Positions 31,792 to 39,917 of a stretch of DNA of 39,917 nucleotides are shown here, piece after piece; position 1 is the stretch's first letter, and every line of letters starts with the position of its first letter. The translations under genes were made by a program, and so were the position numbers. The stretch is from Bacteroidales bacterium (GTDB taxonomy: Bacteria; Bacteroidota; Bacteroidia; Bacteroidales; GCA-2748055): NCBI GenBank assembly GCA_016936975.1, contig JAFGWU010000038.1, positions 1 through 39,917 on the forward strand, read 5' to 3'. Under the pieces are notes generated by a model that was not told the origin of the DNA, did not search any database, and saw nothing but the letters and a program-made list of their open reading frames with translations.

Positions 31792-34700
31792 TTAAAATTT
31801 AATATTCAAACCCACTGATATCTCTTTTGGGGGAGGCGTTTTTGAATTATCCTTCCCGATATAATTAACATCCTTGGTGGCAACGCTGACCTCGGGGTTC
31901 TGACCCGTGTAGTTGGTCCAGGTAGAAAGATTGTACATTGTGATGAACACGTCGAAATCCCTTATGAAAGAGACTTTTCTCAAAAGGCTTTTCGGAAACT
32001 TGTAAGAGGCGGAGATAAAACGCATCTTGAGGAAGGATGCATCCTCCACGAAACGCGAAGAGCCCAGCCAGTTGTAACCGTAATTATAGAGTGCCCTGGG
32101 AATATCGGTTACATCGCCCTCTTCCCTCCAGCGACGGTTAACCGAAATCGCCTGGTTGTTTTTGTAATACATGTTTTCGAGATTCATCTTCGCCTGGTTG
32201 ACGATATCGTGACCGACCTTGTAATGGAAGCTTGTGCGGATTGACAGGTCCTTGAAAAATATCAGGTTAAAGCCGAATCCCCCGTGGAAATCCGGGTAGG
32301 GCTTCCCTAATTGAACAATATCGAGTTCATTGATCAGTCCATCGAAATTAATGTCACGATAGCGTGCATCCCCGGCCCTGAATACATATCCGCCGGAGTT
32401 GCCGAACCGCAGACGGAGCGGATTCTCGTTGGCATCATACAGCAGGTTGCCATCTGAGTCCCTGGCATAGGCCTCTTCGTTGGTGGAGAAAACCCCGTCG
32501 TAAACATATCCGTAATAGGCGTGCACTCCTCCTCCTTCCACGATCAGACTGGTATAATTGCCATTCTGCAGCATGTTGGCGTTATCTACGGCAAGATTCT
32601 CGGGAACCTCAATGATTCTGTTCTTGTTGATGGCAAAGTTATAATTGATATCCAGGCTTATGCGGTTCGTCCTGATGATCTGTGCACTGGTCTGGAATTC
32701 AAATCCGCTGTTTTCAATCACTCCGGAGTTGAACCATCTCAGATTGTCGTACCCGGTGGAGGCGGGAATATTATAGTTCTGCTGCAACACGCCGCTGGTG
32801 ATGTCTGTATAGTATTCAACAGTGGCAGATAGCCGGTTGTTGAACGCATAGAGATCGACCCCGATGTTATATTTCTCGATCAGCTCCCAGGAGAGGTTGT
32901 ATAACTGGATATTACGGGGGGCCACACCATTGATGTTCATATACTTGCCAGACCCGGCATAGAGACTGTAGGTCTCCAGGATGTTATCTGGATTCTTCCC
33001 GATCTGGCCATAGCTGGCCCTGATCTTCAGGTCATCAATCCATTTGATGTTTCTCATAAAGGATTCCTCTGAGACAAAATAGGCCAGGGAGATAATCGGC
33101 CTGAATCCCCATTTGTTTCCCAGTCCGTAGCGCGAACTGCCGTCGTACCTGAATCCCGGATTGATGACGTATTTACCCCTGTAGGCATAACGCAGGTTGA
33201 AAATATATCCGACCTCCCTGTACCGGCTCAGATCAGAGTCCAGGTCATCAATGGGACTTTCAGAGGTGTGGTTTTTTATATCCAGCGACGGGGAGCGCTC
33301 ACTGGAACCCTGCTGACTGATGCTGTTTGATGAAAGGATCGAATAGGAGGCCACGGCGATGACATCGTGCACCTCATTGAACACCTGTTCATAGATCAGT
33401 TTGGAGACATGCTGGATACTGTAGCTTTCATTGTCGGTGTGGGTGGCCGAGTTGAAGTTGTTTTCCAGATCGACCACTCCGGTGGCTGACTGTGGGACGA
33501 AAGACTTGACATCCTTATTGTTTATATCATAGGCTACATCTGCCGTGAACCTCAACCTTTCGGGAATAATCTGGTACTGGAGCCCCAGTTTGGTCAGTAA
33601 CCGGTTGGAGGTGGTGGTTTTCTCCCCGTCCTCATAGACGGCAACCGGATTATACCACGAATCGCCCCTTCCCTGGTAGTTCTGTATGGTATCGCCGTTG
33701 GCTGTTTCGTTGAAATAGGCCGAAAAGAACTCGGTACTGGCTGAATCGGGTCCGAGCATTTCGTAAATAGCCATGTTTGGGGCTTTTTTATAGGCCATGT
33801 CAAGGGTCGTCAGCACATTATCCTCTTTTTTACCGTTGGTGAGGGAGAATTCCGAATCAAAACGGAGGCGGTTTGAGAGCTGATAGTTCAGGTTCAGGCG
33901 GGTTGACATACGGTTGAAGCTGGTTCCTTTTGTGGTACCGTCCTGGGCCAGGTAGCCGACACTCAGACGGTAAATGGCCTTATCCCCGCCGCCCGAGATG
34001 GAGAAATTGTGATCCGATTTCCAGCCCGGTTGCGTAACCGCCTTGACCCAGTCGGTATTCTGACTGTGTTCCCAGGCGTAGGGATAATCCCTGATGGTTT
34101 TGTAGAGGATGGGAAAGAACTCCTGTCCCGACAGCTCGGGGGGCTCCCCGCTCAGGTCGATGGAACGGTTGTACTGGGCATCCAGCTGCATCAGTACGTA
34201 GTCGGGTCCGTCCAGGAGCGGGATGGGATCAGGGGCCTCCTGCCAGGTCTGTTTATAGGAATAGGAGAGGATCGAGGCCCCCCTTCTTCCTTTCTTGGTA
34301 TTGATCGCCAGTACCCCATTGGCCGCTTTGGGTCCGTAAAGGGCAGAGGCAGCCGCATCCTTATAGATTTCTATCGATTCGATATCTTCCGGCGCAATAT
34401 CGACCAGCCCTCCGTAATCGTCGGCGGTTGCGGTCGAGAACTCAAAATCGTCCTCAATCTCGGTATCAAATATCACCCCGTTAATAAGAATTAAAGGTTC
34501 GTTCCTGCCGTTAATGGATGATGCACCCCTGATCTGAACCGAGATGGATGCTCCCGGATCGCCCGAGGCCATGGAAATATCTACCCCGCTGATTTTCCCG
34601 GCCAGCGCTTCTTCTATGGAGGTGCCTCCCATCTGTGACAGTTCCTGCAGATCGACCCTGGATATGGAGGCACTCGACTCCCGTATGGAGACCGGCATAT

Positions 34701-35076
34701 AGCCGGTGGTCTGGATTCGTTCACCGACAACTACCACCTCCTCGAGGGCAGTGGTCTCTTCTTCAAGCTTTACCTCAATATTGGTCTGGTTGGCGATTGG
34801 AATGGTATAGGACCGGTAACCTATGAAGGAATATTTCAGCCTGTTGGACAGGTTTTGCACCCTAAGAATGTATTCCCCGTTGATGTCGGTGATCGTCCCG
34901 TTGATGATCCGTTCATTTTCGTTCAGCTCAACCACATTAACGCCGGGCAGCTTGTCTCCCGTCCTGCTGTCGGAAACGATGCCCCTGATGATCCTGCTCT
35001 GTGGATAAGCCTGAATGGACGCGAAACTTAACAGTATACAAACAAAAAGTGTTTTTGCCGATTTCATGGATTTCAT
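31792..35076 (-). CDS. SusC/RagA-family TonB-dependent outer-membrane transporter (first pair)
   Basis: A signal peptide (residues 1-24) leads to a CarboxypepD_reg-like domain (about 28-105). The canonical TonB box LEEVVVVG is at 111-118. A plug domain with ISVQIRGASSINGRNEPLILINGV and IYKDAAASALYGPKAANGVL follows, then the beta barrel to residue 1094. TonB-driven import of a large ligand held by the SusD partner is the family role. It starts only 5 bp after the stop of the four-FAS1 lipoprotein gene and ends 14 bp before susD, so all belong to one transcript. Confidence 0.95.
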   Translation of the reverse strand: MKSMKSAKTLFVCILLSFASIQAYPQSRIIRGIVSDSRTGDKLPGVNVVELNENERIINGTITDINGEYILRVQNLSNRLKYSFIGYRSYTIPIANQTNIEVKLEEETTALEEVVVVGERIQTTGYMPVSIRESSASISRVDLQELSQMGGTSIEEALAGKISGVDISMASGDPGASISVQIRGASSINGRNEPLILINGVIFDTEIEDDFEFSTATADDYGGLVDIAPEDIESIEIYKDAAASALYGPKAANGVLAINTKKGRRGASILSYSYKQTWQEAPDPIPLLDGPDYVLMQLDAQYNRSIDLSGEPPELSGQEFFPILYKTIRDYPYAWEHSQNTDWVKAVTQPGWKSDHNFSISGGGDKAIYRLSVGYLAQDGTTKGTSFNRMSTRLNLNYQLSNRLRFDSEFSLTNGKKEDNVLTTLDMAYKKAPNMAIYEMLGPDSASTEFFSAYFNETANGDTIQNYQGRGDSWYNPVAVYEDGEKTTTSNRLLTKLGLQYQIIPERLRFTADVAYDINNKDVKSFVPQSATGVVDLENNFNSATHTDNESYSIQHVSKLIYEQVFNEVHDVIAVASYSILSSNSISQQGSSERSPSLDIKNHTSESPIDDLDSDLSRYREVGYIFNLRYAYRGKYVINPGFRYDGSSRYGLGNKWGFRPIISLAYFVSEESFMRNIKWIDDLKIRASYGQIGKNPDNILETYSLYAGSGKYMNINGVAPRNIQLYNLSWELIEKYNIGVDLYAFNNRLSATVEYYTDITSGVLQQNYNIPASTGYDNLRWFNSGVIENSGFEFQTSAQIIRTNRISLDINYNFAINKNRIIEVPENLAVDNANMLQNGNYTSLIVEGGGVHAYYGYVYDGVFSTNEEAYARDSDGNLLYDANENPLRLRFGNSGGYVFRAGDARYRDINFDGLINELDIVQLGKPYPDFHGGFGFNLIFFKDLSIRTSFHYKVGHDIVNQAKMNLENMYYKNNQAISVNRRWREEGDVTDIPRALYNYGYNWLGSSRFVEDASFLKMRFISASYKFPKSLLRKVSFIRDFDVFITMYNLSTWTNYTGQNPEVSVATKDVNYIGKDNSKTPPPKEISVGLNIKF

Positions 35077-35081
35077 TTTTA

Positions 35082-37277
35082 TTAATTCAACACCCCATCA
35101 ACGAGATGAATGATTCCGTTGCTGCAGATAATATCGCTTTCCTCTCCCGAAATAACATCCAGGAAGGATGAATTATGGATGCCTTTGATTTGAAGGTTCC
35201 CGGGAGATCCATTGAGCGCAACCGTTTTGTATACGATGCTGAACTCGGAGGATAACTCCTCGTCCTTGCATAAGGTCGGAACGGTTTCATTTATGGATTC
35301 AGAGGTAAAAACATCCCGGTCGACGAAGAAATACTTGATGAAAGCCAGAAGTTCATCCTCCTCCACGGGTAGTTTTCCCTCCGAGATGAACTGGTCAATC
35401 GCAGCATTGGTTGGAACAAATACCGTCGGGTAGTTTCCGTACACGGTGAGGGTTCCGTCAGCTGAGAGGAGTCCCGAGCTCTCGCACAGCTCCGCGAACC
35501 TCGAATAGGCAGGATTGGTCAGGAGCATCCGGCCAACCGAATAGGTCGGCGATTTTATTAAATCGTTCACCACATAGACCGATCCGTTGTCGGTCCCCGC
35601 TCCGGTAAGGTCCATAATGACATCGGGTATTTCCGGGATTCCCAGACCCCATCTTTCCTCCATGTTTCCTCCCGACCAGACACTGTCACGGGTGAATCCC
35701 ACATAACTTCCAAGAACACTCTTTGCATATTGCTTTTCGGAGGAAAGGGCAATATCTTCTGTGAACAGATGACTGAATACGATGTCGAAAAGTCCCTGCA
35801 CATCCATCCGTTCCGCCTGTCCGCTCCTCAAATCCAGGAATACGGTTTCGTTGAGGCCCTGTGTCGGATCGATACTGCCGCCGTAATCATTGTTATAGGT
35901 ATTGACATCCAGCAGGAGGATATTGTTCTTGATGAAGGCCGAGTCGGTTGGCAGCATCAGGGTATAGTTGGCCTTCACATCGTTCAGGTACCCCGAAATC
36001 TTTGCGGCAAGCACCGCAGCAGTGAAATACTTGTAATCGGGACTGGTAAAGACCGGTTTCAGGATGGACCTGAAGGTCCTGGGTACCACGAAGGTGTTCA
36101 CCCCATAAGCATAACCGTTGCTGCACAGGGTATAATCATCAATATTCTCCTGGTTCAGTTTAATATTGGTGCCGTCGAGTGCATTGATCCCCCCTTCCGA
36201 GAAAAAGTTGGAAGGGAACAGGGTCTGTCCCACGAACAGGTAGGGGGCGATGATGGATCTCACGATGTTGTGAATGTGAATCCCGTCAAGGGTATACTTG
36301 TCAACGGTGAAAATCGATTCCCCGAAACCGGGATAATTCTGGAAATAGAGGTCAATAAAATCCTGCAGGACATTGTTGTGAGGGGCCAGGACCGTGTGGC
36401 CCGAGCTCGCCTTCAGGGAAATCAGGGATCCTCCTTTTTTAATGTAGCCCACAGTTTCGAAGCAGAGTTCCATGTCAATCCTGTAATACCGGTTGTTCTG
36501 AAAAACATTGCTTCTTTTGACCGGCACCGAGTTGCTGACTGAACCGTCCACATAGTAGAGGCTGTAACGTTCAAACAATGTTCTGAACAGACTGTAATCC
36601 TCTCCGCTCAATAACCAGTCATCGAGGTTCTGAACCGGTTCGATCACCTCGTCGACGTAATAGATCCATCCGTTTCCGTAAGGGACAATGGAATCAACAG
36701 GAGAATGGTAGATATTGAATCCGGTGGCAGGGGAGAGGTCTGTTCCGGACAGTAACCTGTAATCCTCATTGGTGAGCCCGTAGTAATCAAACATTTCCTG
36801 AAAATAGAACTGAAGGTACTTGGCTTCTTTCACCACGGTCCGGTCGATTTGATCGAACGGATCATATTTCACTTCGGTTCTTTGAGCCATGTTGGTCTGA
36901 CGTTTGAAATAGAGCGGATCAATTTCAAAGGAGGTTGGGGAGTTTGGCCAGGTAATCACATGATGACCGATCAGGTCCTGCAGTTCACTGATGGGAATAT
37001 CCGACAGGGATCCGTAACCGTGTTTTGCGAAATAGGCTTCAAATGCCTGATCACTCGGGGCCACGACGGTGACCAGGGTATTTTTCAGCTGATTGGCAAT
37101 TTCGGATGAATCGATCCCCTGGATGAAATAATTGAAAAGTCCGGTGGAGTCGAGGGCGTCATAAATGCTTCCGCTGAAGTTTCCCTCCTGGTAATAATAC
37201 TCTTCCAGTGCAGTCTCTTTTTCACAGGCGATGCATAAAACAATACAGGACGTCAATAAAAATAGTCTTATGTTCAT
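35082..37277 (-). CDS. Large FAS1 (fasciclin) lipoprotein, first gene of the SusCD array
   Basis: The signal peptide has lipobox VLCIAC (Cys18). The 731 residues appear to hold four FAS1 domains, in order at about 25-215, 220-390, 395-575 and 580-731. Each is marked by a V-x-APSDQAF / VLAPHNNVL / LMLPTDSAF / TVFVPTNAAI box. The last domain ends with CSNGIIHLVDGVL, a textbook FAS1 end, while the middle ones have long insertions. It has no separate C-terminal domain, unlike the two other FAS1 proteins of the operon. Being first in the operon and 5 bp from SusC suggests an essential partner of the transporter, probably a surface ligand capture or scaffold protein. Confidence 0.87.
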   Translation of the reverse strand: MNIRLFLLTSCIVLCIACEKETALEEYYYQEGNFSGSIYDALDSTGLFNYFIQGIDSSEIANQLKNTLVTVVAPSDQAFEAYFAKHGYGSLSDIPISELQDLIGHHVITWPNSPTSFEIDPLYFKRQTNMAQRTEVKYDPFDQIDRTVVKEAKYLQFYFQEMFDYYGLTNEDYRLLSGTDLSPATGFNIYHSPVDSIVPYGNGWIYYVDEVIEPVQNLDDWLLSGEDYSLFRTLFERYSLYYVDGSVSNSVPVKRSNVFQNNRYYRIDMELCFETVGYIKKGGSLISLKASSGHTVLAPHNNVLQDFIDLYFQNYPGFGESIFTVDKYTLDGIHIHNIVRSIIAPYLFVGQTLFPSNFFSEGGINALDGTNIKLNQENIDDYTLCSNGYAYGVNTFVVPRTFRSILKPVFTSPDYKYFTAAVLAAKISGYLNDVKANYTLMLPTDSAFIKNNILLLDVNTYNNDYGGSIDPTQGLNETVFLDLRSGQAERMDVQGLFDIVFSHLFTEDIALSSEKQYAKSVLGSYVGFTRDSVWSGGNMEERWGLGIPEIPDVIMDLTGAGTDNGSVYVVNDLIKSPTYSVGRMLLTNPAYSRFAELCESSGLLSADGTLTVYGNYPTVFVPTNAAIDQFISEGKLPVEEDELLAFIKYFFVDRDVFTSESINETVPTLCKDEELSSEFSIVYKTVALNGSPGNLQIKGIHNSSFLDVISGEESDIICSNGIIHLVDGVLN

Positions 37278-37480
37278 GGTATATTTGAGATTATTCCTGA
37301 TATGACCGTTTTTGAAATGGTGAAAGTTACTTCTTTTTTGGTATGGAAATTATAAAAATTGTTTTAAAAAGTGTAACAAATTATCACCGGAGCCTCTTCA
37401 ATCCCTTTCTTTGATGACGATTGATTAAAACCGCAAATTTTTGAGACCGATTTACTAATATTGCAGTTCAAGCTTATGAT

Positions 37481-37954
37481 ATGCATGGTGGATTTGGGAA
37501 ATATATTCTGATTACCCTTTTATTTATCCTCGCAATGATTGGTGTTCAGGCCCGGGAGGGTTCCATTTTTATCTCCCCTTCCGGGAACGATCAGTCGGGC
37601 GACGGTTCTATGGGGGCACCCTGGTATACCCTTTCAAAGGCAGTGAGCTTTGCTGGTCCGGGAGGCAACCCGTTATCAACCACCACGGCTTTAACAGGTG
37701 TAGAATGCCTGCAGGCCGCATTTACCGGTAACACGCTCGAACTTCGCTTTTCGGGATTCCGGGGGGAACCCCGGCAGGCAACCCTGCGAATTATCAATCT
37801 GGCCGGACAGATGGTGTTTCAGGCCGAACCTGGGATTGGAGAATTTAAATCCAGCCGTCTGCAAATGGTAATCCCGGCCCTGGAGAAGGGGATCTATCTG
37901 ATCCTCCTGGAAACAGGTTCGGAGCGACTGACAGTGAAAACCGCACATCCCTGA
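37481..37954 (+). CDS. Short T9SS protein, apparent remnant of a beta-helix protein
   Basis: After a signal peptide (about 1-24) the sequence SIFISPSGNDQSGDGSMG, then APWYTLSKAV, is the typical opening of right-handed beta-helix or pectate-lyase-like secreted proteins. It breaks off after GPGG (about residue 62). The rest (about 85-157) is a T9SS-type sorting domain (LRIINLAGQMVFQAE, then KGIYLILLETG). The frame is open throughout. This is most easily read as a longer gene whose catalytic centre was deleted in frame, leaving the export signals. A genuine small exported protein is the alternative. Confidence 0.6.
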   Translation: MHGGFGKYILITLLFILAMIGVQAREGSIFISPSGNDQSGDGSMGAPWYTLSKAVSFAGPGGNPLSTTTALTGVECLQAAFTGNTLELRFSGFRGEPRQATLRIINLAGQMVFQAEPGIGEFKSSRLQMVIPALEKGIYLILLETGSERLTVKTAHP

Positions 37955-37970
37955 ATCCAATCCGCAGTTC

Positions 37971-38059
37971 CGAAAATTTTCCGCACGCTGTCGCTGAAGC
38001 TTTAACGCAGGCGCCCTGACGGCGGATTAGATCTCCGTGGATCGGCAGTAAAATTTTCG
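37971..38059. repeat. Spaced inverted repeat CGAAAATTTT / AAAATTTTCG
   Basis: A perfect 10-bp inverted repeat (37971-37980 and 38050-38059) encloses about 70 bases containing further G/C-rich short palindromes. It fills the gap between the convergent T9SS remnant and dehydrogenase genes and may be a bidirectional terminator or part of a small mobile repeat. Confidence 0.4.
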
Positions 38060-38089
38060 ATTTTTGGCAACCGCTTCCCTCACGGCTAT

Positions 38090-38109
38090 CAGCTACGACC
38101 TGGTAGCTG
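38090..38109 (-). terminator. Hairpin directly after the SDR gene stop
   Basis: CAGCTAC and GTAGCTG pair around a six-base loop and abut the TAA stop (complement of 38110-38112) of the dehydrogenase gene. There is no T run. A terminator role is tentative. Confidence 0.3.
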
Positions 38110-39033
38110 TTACACCGGCGATCCCGGCTCCCTGGACATCTCCCGCAGAATAATCCTATCCGCGATTCCCGGAAGGTTTTTATGCATCCACACCACCAGC
38201 TTTCCCTGGGGAGTGAGAATCAGATCCCTTTCCCGCTTGATGATGGCGCTGGCAATGATTTTGGCCACCCGTTCGCTCGACATCATCCTGGCTTCATCCC
38301 GCGGGGTCTCTTCCTGTGCCTCGCCGTTGCGGTTCAGCGCCATGGTCCGGATATTTGATGCCGTAAACCCGGGGTGGACGACCAGCACGTTCAGCCCTTT
38401 CTTCATGTTCTCGAGCCGCAGGGTATTGAAAAACCCGTCCATGGCATGCTTGGAGGCCGCATAACCTGTCCGTCCCGGTAATGGAGTGAGCCCCGATATG
38501 GATGAGATGCCTACAATGGTACCTTTGTGTTTCAGGATGTGGGGAAGGGCAAACTTCGTGCAGTACACGGCCCCGTAAAAATTGGTATCCATCAACTCTT
38601 TAATGACTTTCAGATCGAGCTCCTCAAAGGAAGCCCTCATGGAAATGCCCGCATTGTTCACAAGGATATCAATGCGTCCATATTTGTCCAGGGTGGCATC
38701 GATCAGGGCTTTGCAAGCTTCAATCTCCCTGACATCCGTCACAACAGTATGGGCCTCCCCGCTGTTTTCCCTGATCTCGGCCTCCACCTTTTCCAGTTCG
38801 TCGCTCCTTCGCGCTGCCAGCACAATCCTGGCCCCCTGCCTGGCAAACTCGAGAGCGCAGGCCTTCCCGATTCCGGAGGAGGCGCCGGTGATAATCACCA
38901 CCCGGTCATAAAGTCCGGATTTTATCCCCGACAGCCTCTCCTTTTTTCTCGTCCTGGGGAAGATCAGTTTGTACCGCCGGATCAGCTTGCCGCGCAGGCC
39001 GGTTTTTTTCAAATATTTTTTTATCTGGTTCAA
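38110..39033 (-). CDS. Short-chain dehydrogenase/reductase (SDR)
   Basis: The classical SDR marks are present: the NAD(P) site TGASSGIG (about 49-56), NNAGIS (about 126-131), the catalytic Ser in GISSISG and the Y-x3-K motif in GYAASKHAMDG. Arg residues after the second strand (AARRSDE) favour NADPH. A basic N-terminal extension of about 40 residues (KKYLKK, RRYKLIF) precedes the fold and may sit on the membrane. At 307 residues it resembles the DltE/short-chain ketoreductases of lipid metabolism, but the substrate is unknown. It appears monocistronic and converges on the remnant gene. Confidence 0.9.
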   Translation of the reverse strand: MNQIKKYLKKTGLRGKLIRRYKLIFPRTRKKERLSGIKSGLYDRVVIITGASSGIGKACALEFARQGARIVLAARRSDELEKVEAEIRENSGEAHTVVTDVREIEACKALIDATLDKYGRIDILVNNAGISMRASFEELDLKVIKELMDTNFYGAVYCTKFALPHILKHKGTIVGISSISGLTPLPGRTGYAASKHAMDGFFNTLRLENMKKGLNVLVVHPGFTASNIRTMALNRNGEAQEETPRDEARMMSSERVAKIIASAIIKRERDLILTPQGKLVVWMHKNLPGIADRIILREMSREPGSPV

Positions 39034-39203
39034 GAATTCAGCGTATTAAACATGCCATCCAAATATCATTTACAGATATGATTCAAAGGAGCAGATCCAT
39101 TCTGTCCTCAGATCGGGTACCCAAAAATAAGATTTTTTTAAAATTCCATGCTCCACGAATTGATTAAAATGTTGCCAGTCGCTTTTTTTACCATCATCCC
39201 GAC

Positions 39204-39234
39204 TTGACATATATCCCTGTATTTCTTAAATTAG
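39204..39234 (+). promoter_or_regulatory. Candidate promoter of the terminal membrane protein gene
   Basis: TTG at 39204-39206 is followed after 20 bases by TAAATTAG (39227-39234), one base from TAnnTTTG. The ATG at 39259 is 24 bases beyond the box. Confidence 0.45.
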
Positions 39235-39258
39235 ATCCTCCTTTAAACACGGTATAAT

Positions 39259-39894
39259 ATGGCAGTCCGTGAAGAGATATATGGAAAGGAAGAATCGGCT
39301 CCGGTATGGATCAATGTGAACCGTTATCTCAATTATCTCTTCGGAATCACGGTCATTTCCTTTATTTTGGGAGCGATTACCTACGGTGAGGATTTCTCCT
39401 TCTACAAACATGCTTACAGCCATCTCGCCATGGTCCGGACGAAAAACGGAAGTCCGAACCATATCTCTATGGTCATCGTCTCTTTCAGCTTAATGTTGAG
39501 TTCCATTATCTGTTTCCGGATTGAAAGGCATTTAAACGGGAAGCATAATCATTGGTTGTTTTCACTTTGCAGTATCGGGTATCTGCTGATGCTTGCTCCC
39601 TGTGATATCCTGAATTCGGTTCACGTGATTGGTTCGGCGCTGGTCATTGGTTCATTGTGGTTTTTTACGGTGATCCGGCTGATTCAGCTGATCACATTTA
39701 CAGGGATATTCAGATTCATTGTGCTTCAGATGCTCCTGCAGGGGACGGTCTTGCCCTATGCTTATATGTACGTTTCCGGCTTTCCCGCAAGACACGCCAT
39801 GCAGAAGCTGGCACTATTCGGGCTGATTGTTGTTCTGAAAATCGTGGCAGTGAAATCGGTGATGCAGGAGGAGAAACAATTCAATGAACCCTGA
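39259..39894 (+). CDS. Uncharacterised six-helix membrane protein
   Basis: This 211-residue protein has about six hydrophobic segments (about 24-45, 66-88, 100-118, 122-145, 150-172, 184-202). The short polar loop after the first, YGEDFSFYKHAYSHLAMVRTKNGSPNH, recalls the DUF998 or Frag1/DRAM-like families, but the match is too weak to name. Charged termini suggest both lie in the cytoplasm. No enzyme motif was recognised. The stop codon TGA sits inside a heptamer tandem repeat at the window edge. Confidence 0.7.
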   Translation: MAVREEIYGKEESAPVWINVNRYLNYLFGITVISFILGAITYGEDFSFYKHAYSHLAMVRTKNGSPNHISMVIVSFSLMLSSIICFRIERHLNGKHNHWLFSLCSIGYLLMLAPCDILNSVHVIGSALVIGSLWFFTVIRLIQLITFTGIFRFIVLQMLLQGTVLPYAYMYVSGFPARHAMQKLALFGLIVVLKIVAVKSVMQEEKQFNEP

Positions 39895-39917
39895 ACCGGG
39901 AACCCTGAATCGGGAAC
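39886..39917. repeat. Heptamer tandem repeat GAACCCT/GAACCGG at the right edge
   Basis: Four heptamers (GAACCCT, GAACCGG, GAACCCT, GAATCGG) and a partial fifth run to the window end, covering the stop codon of the membrane protein gene (39892-39894). The motif is the reverse complement of that at 1669-1692. The array may continue beyond the window. Confidence 0.8.

Noticed and set aside
21151..37277. The SusCD region considered as a classical polysaccharide utilisation locus
   Set aside because: No glycoside hydrolase, lyase, esterase or sulfatase is in the operon, so a polysaccharide substrate cannot be claimed.

Overview
The window looks like a chromosomal segment of a Bacteroidota bacterium, probably in or near the Bacteroidales/Marinilabiliales. 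The grounds are two SusC/SusD outer-membrane pairs, several proteins with type IX secretion (Por) C-terminal sorting domains, FAS1 (fasciclin) lipoproteins, and promoter-like sites of the Bacteroidota form (TTG or TTTG, about 20 bases, TAnnTTTG). No rRNA, tRNA, insertion sequence, integrase or CRISPR array was seen. The organism assignment is inference from gene families.

Bases 1-9,400: the end of a tail-fibre-like repeat protein, a DUF202 membrane protein, a HAD protein and a nucleotide-sugar dehydrogenase (probable operon), a membrane-anchored cupin, a DUF5060-type glycoside hydrolase-like protein, and an amtB-glnB/glnK ammonium module with a well-matched promoter.

Bases 9,800-17,000: a stand-alone divergent GMP-synthase-type ATP pyrophosphatase meets a PLP-dependent aromatic amino acid decarboxylase tail to tail. 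Two CotH-kinase/T9SS proteins follow, head to head. One of them is interrupted by an in-frame amber codon between its signal peptide and the CotH domain.

Bases 17,100-21,000: a Dps-like ferritin carrying two cysteines, then a translationally coupled membrane-lipid cluster (CDP-alcohol phosphatidyltransferase, TauE/SafE-type permease, CdsA-like cytidylyltransferase). A diacylglycerol-kinase-family gene converges on it and overlaps it by 18 bp.

Bases 21,100-37,300: a 15-kb minus-strand array, FAS1 lipoprotein > SusC > SusD > FAS1 lipoprotein > FAS1 lipoprotein > SusC > SusD, with 5-39 bp between genes, then a separately promoted T9SS protein. It holds no recognisable carbohydrate-degrading enzyme or regulator. 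It is the best candidate here for an undescribed system: a surface capture and import machine that pairs FAS1 lipoproteins with TonB-dependent transporters.

Bases 37,400-39,917: a 157-residue T9SS protein that looks like a beta-helix protein with its middle removed, a short-chain dehydrogenase, and an uncharacterised membrane protein. Heptamer tandem repeats of the same motif lie near both ends of the window, and an octamer tandem repeat begins at the stop codon of one CotH gene.
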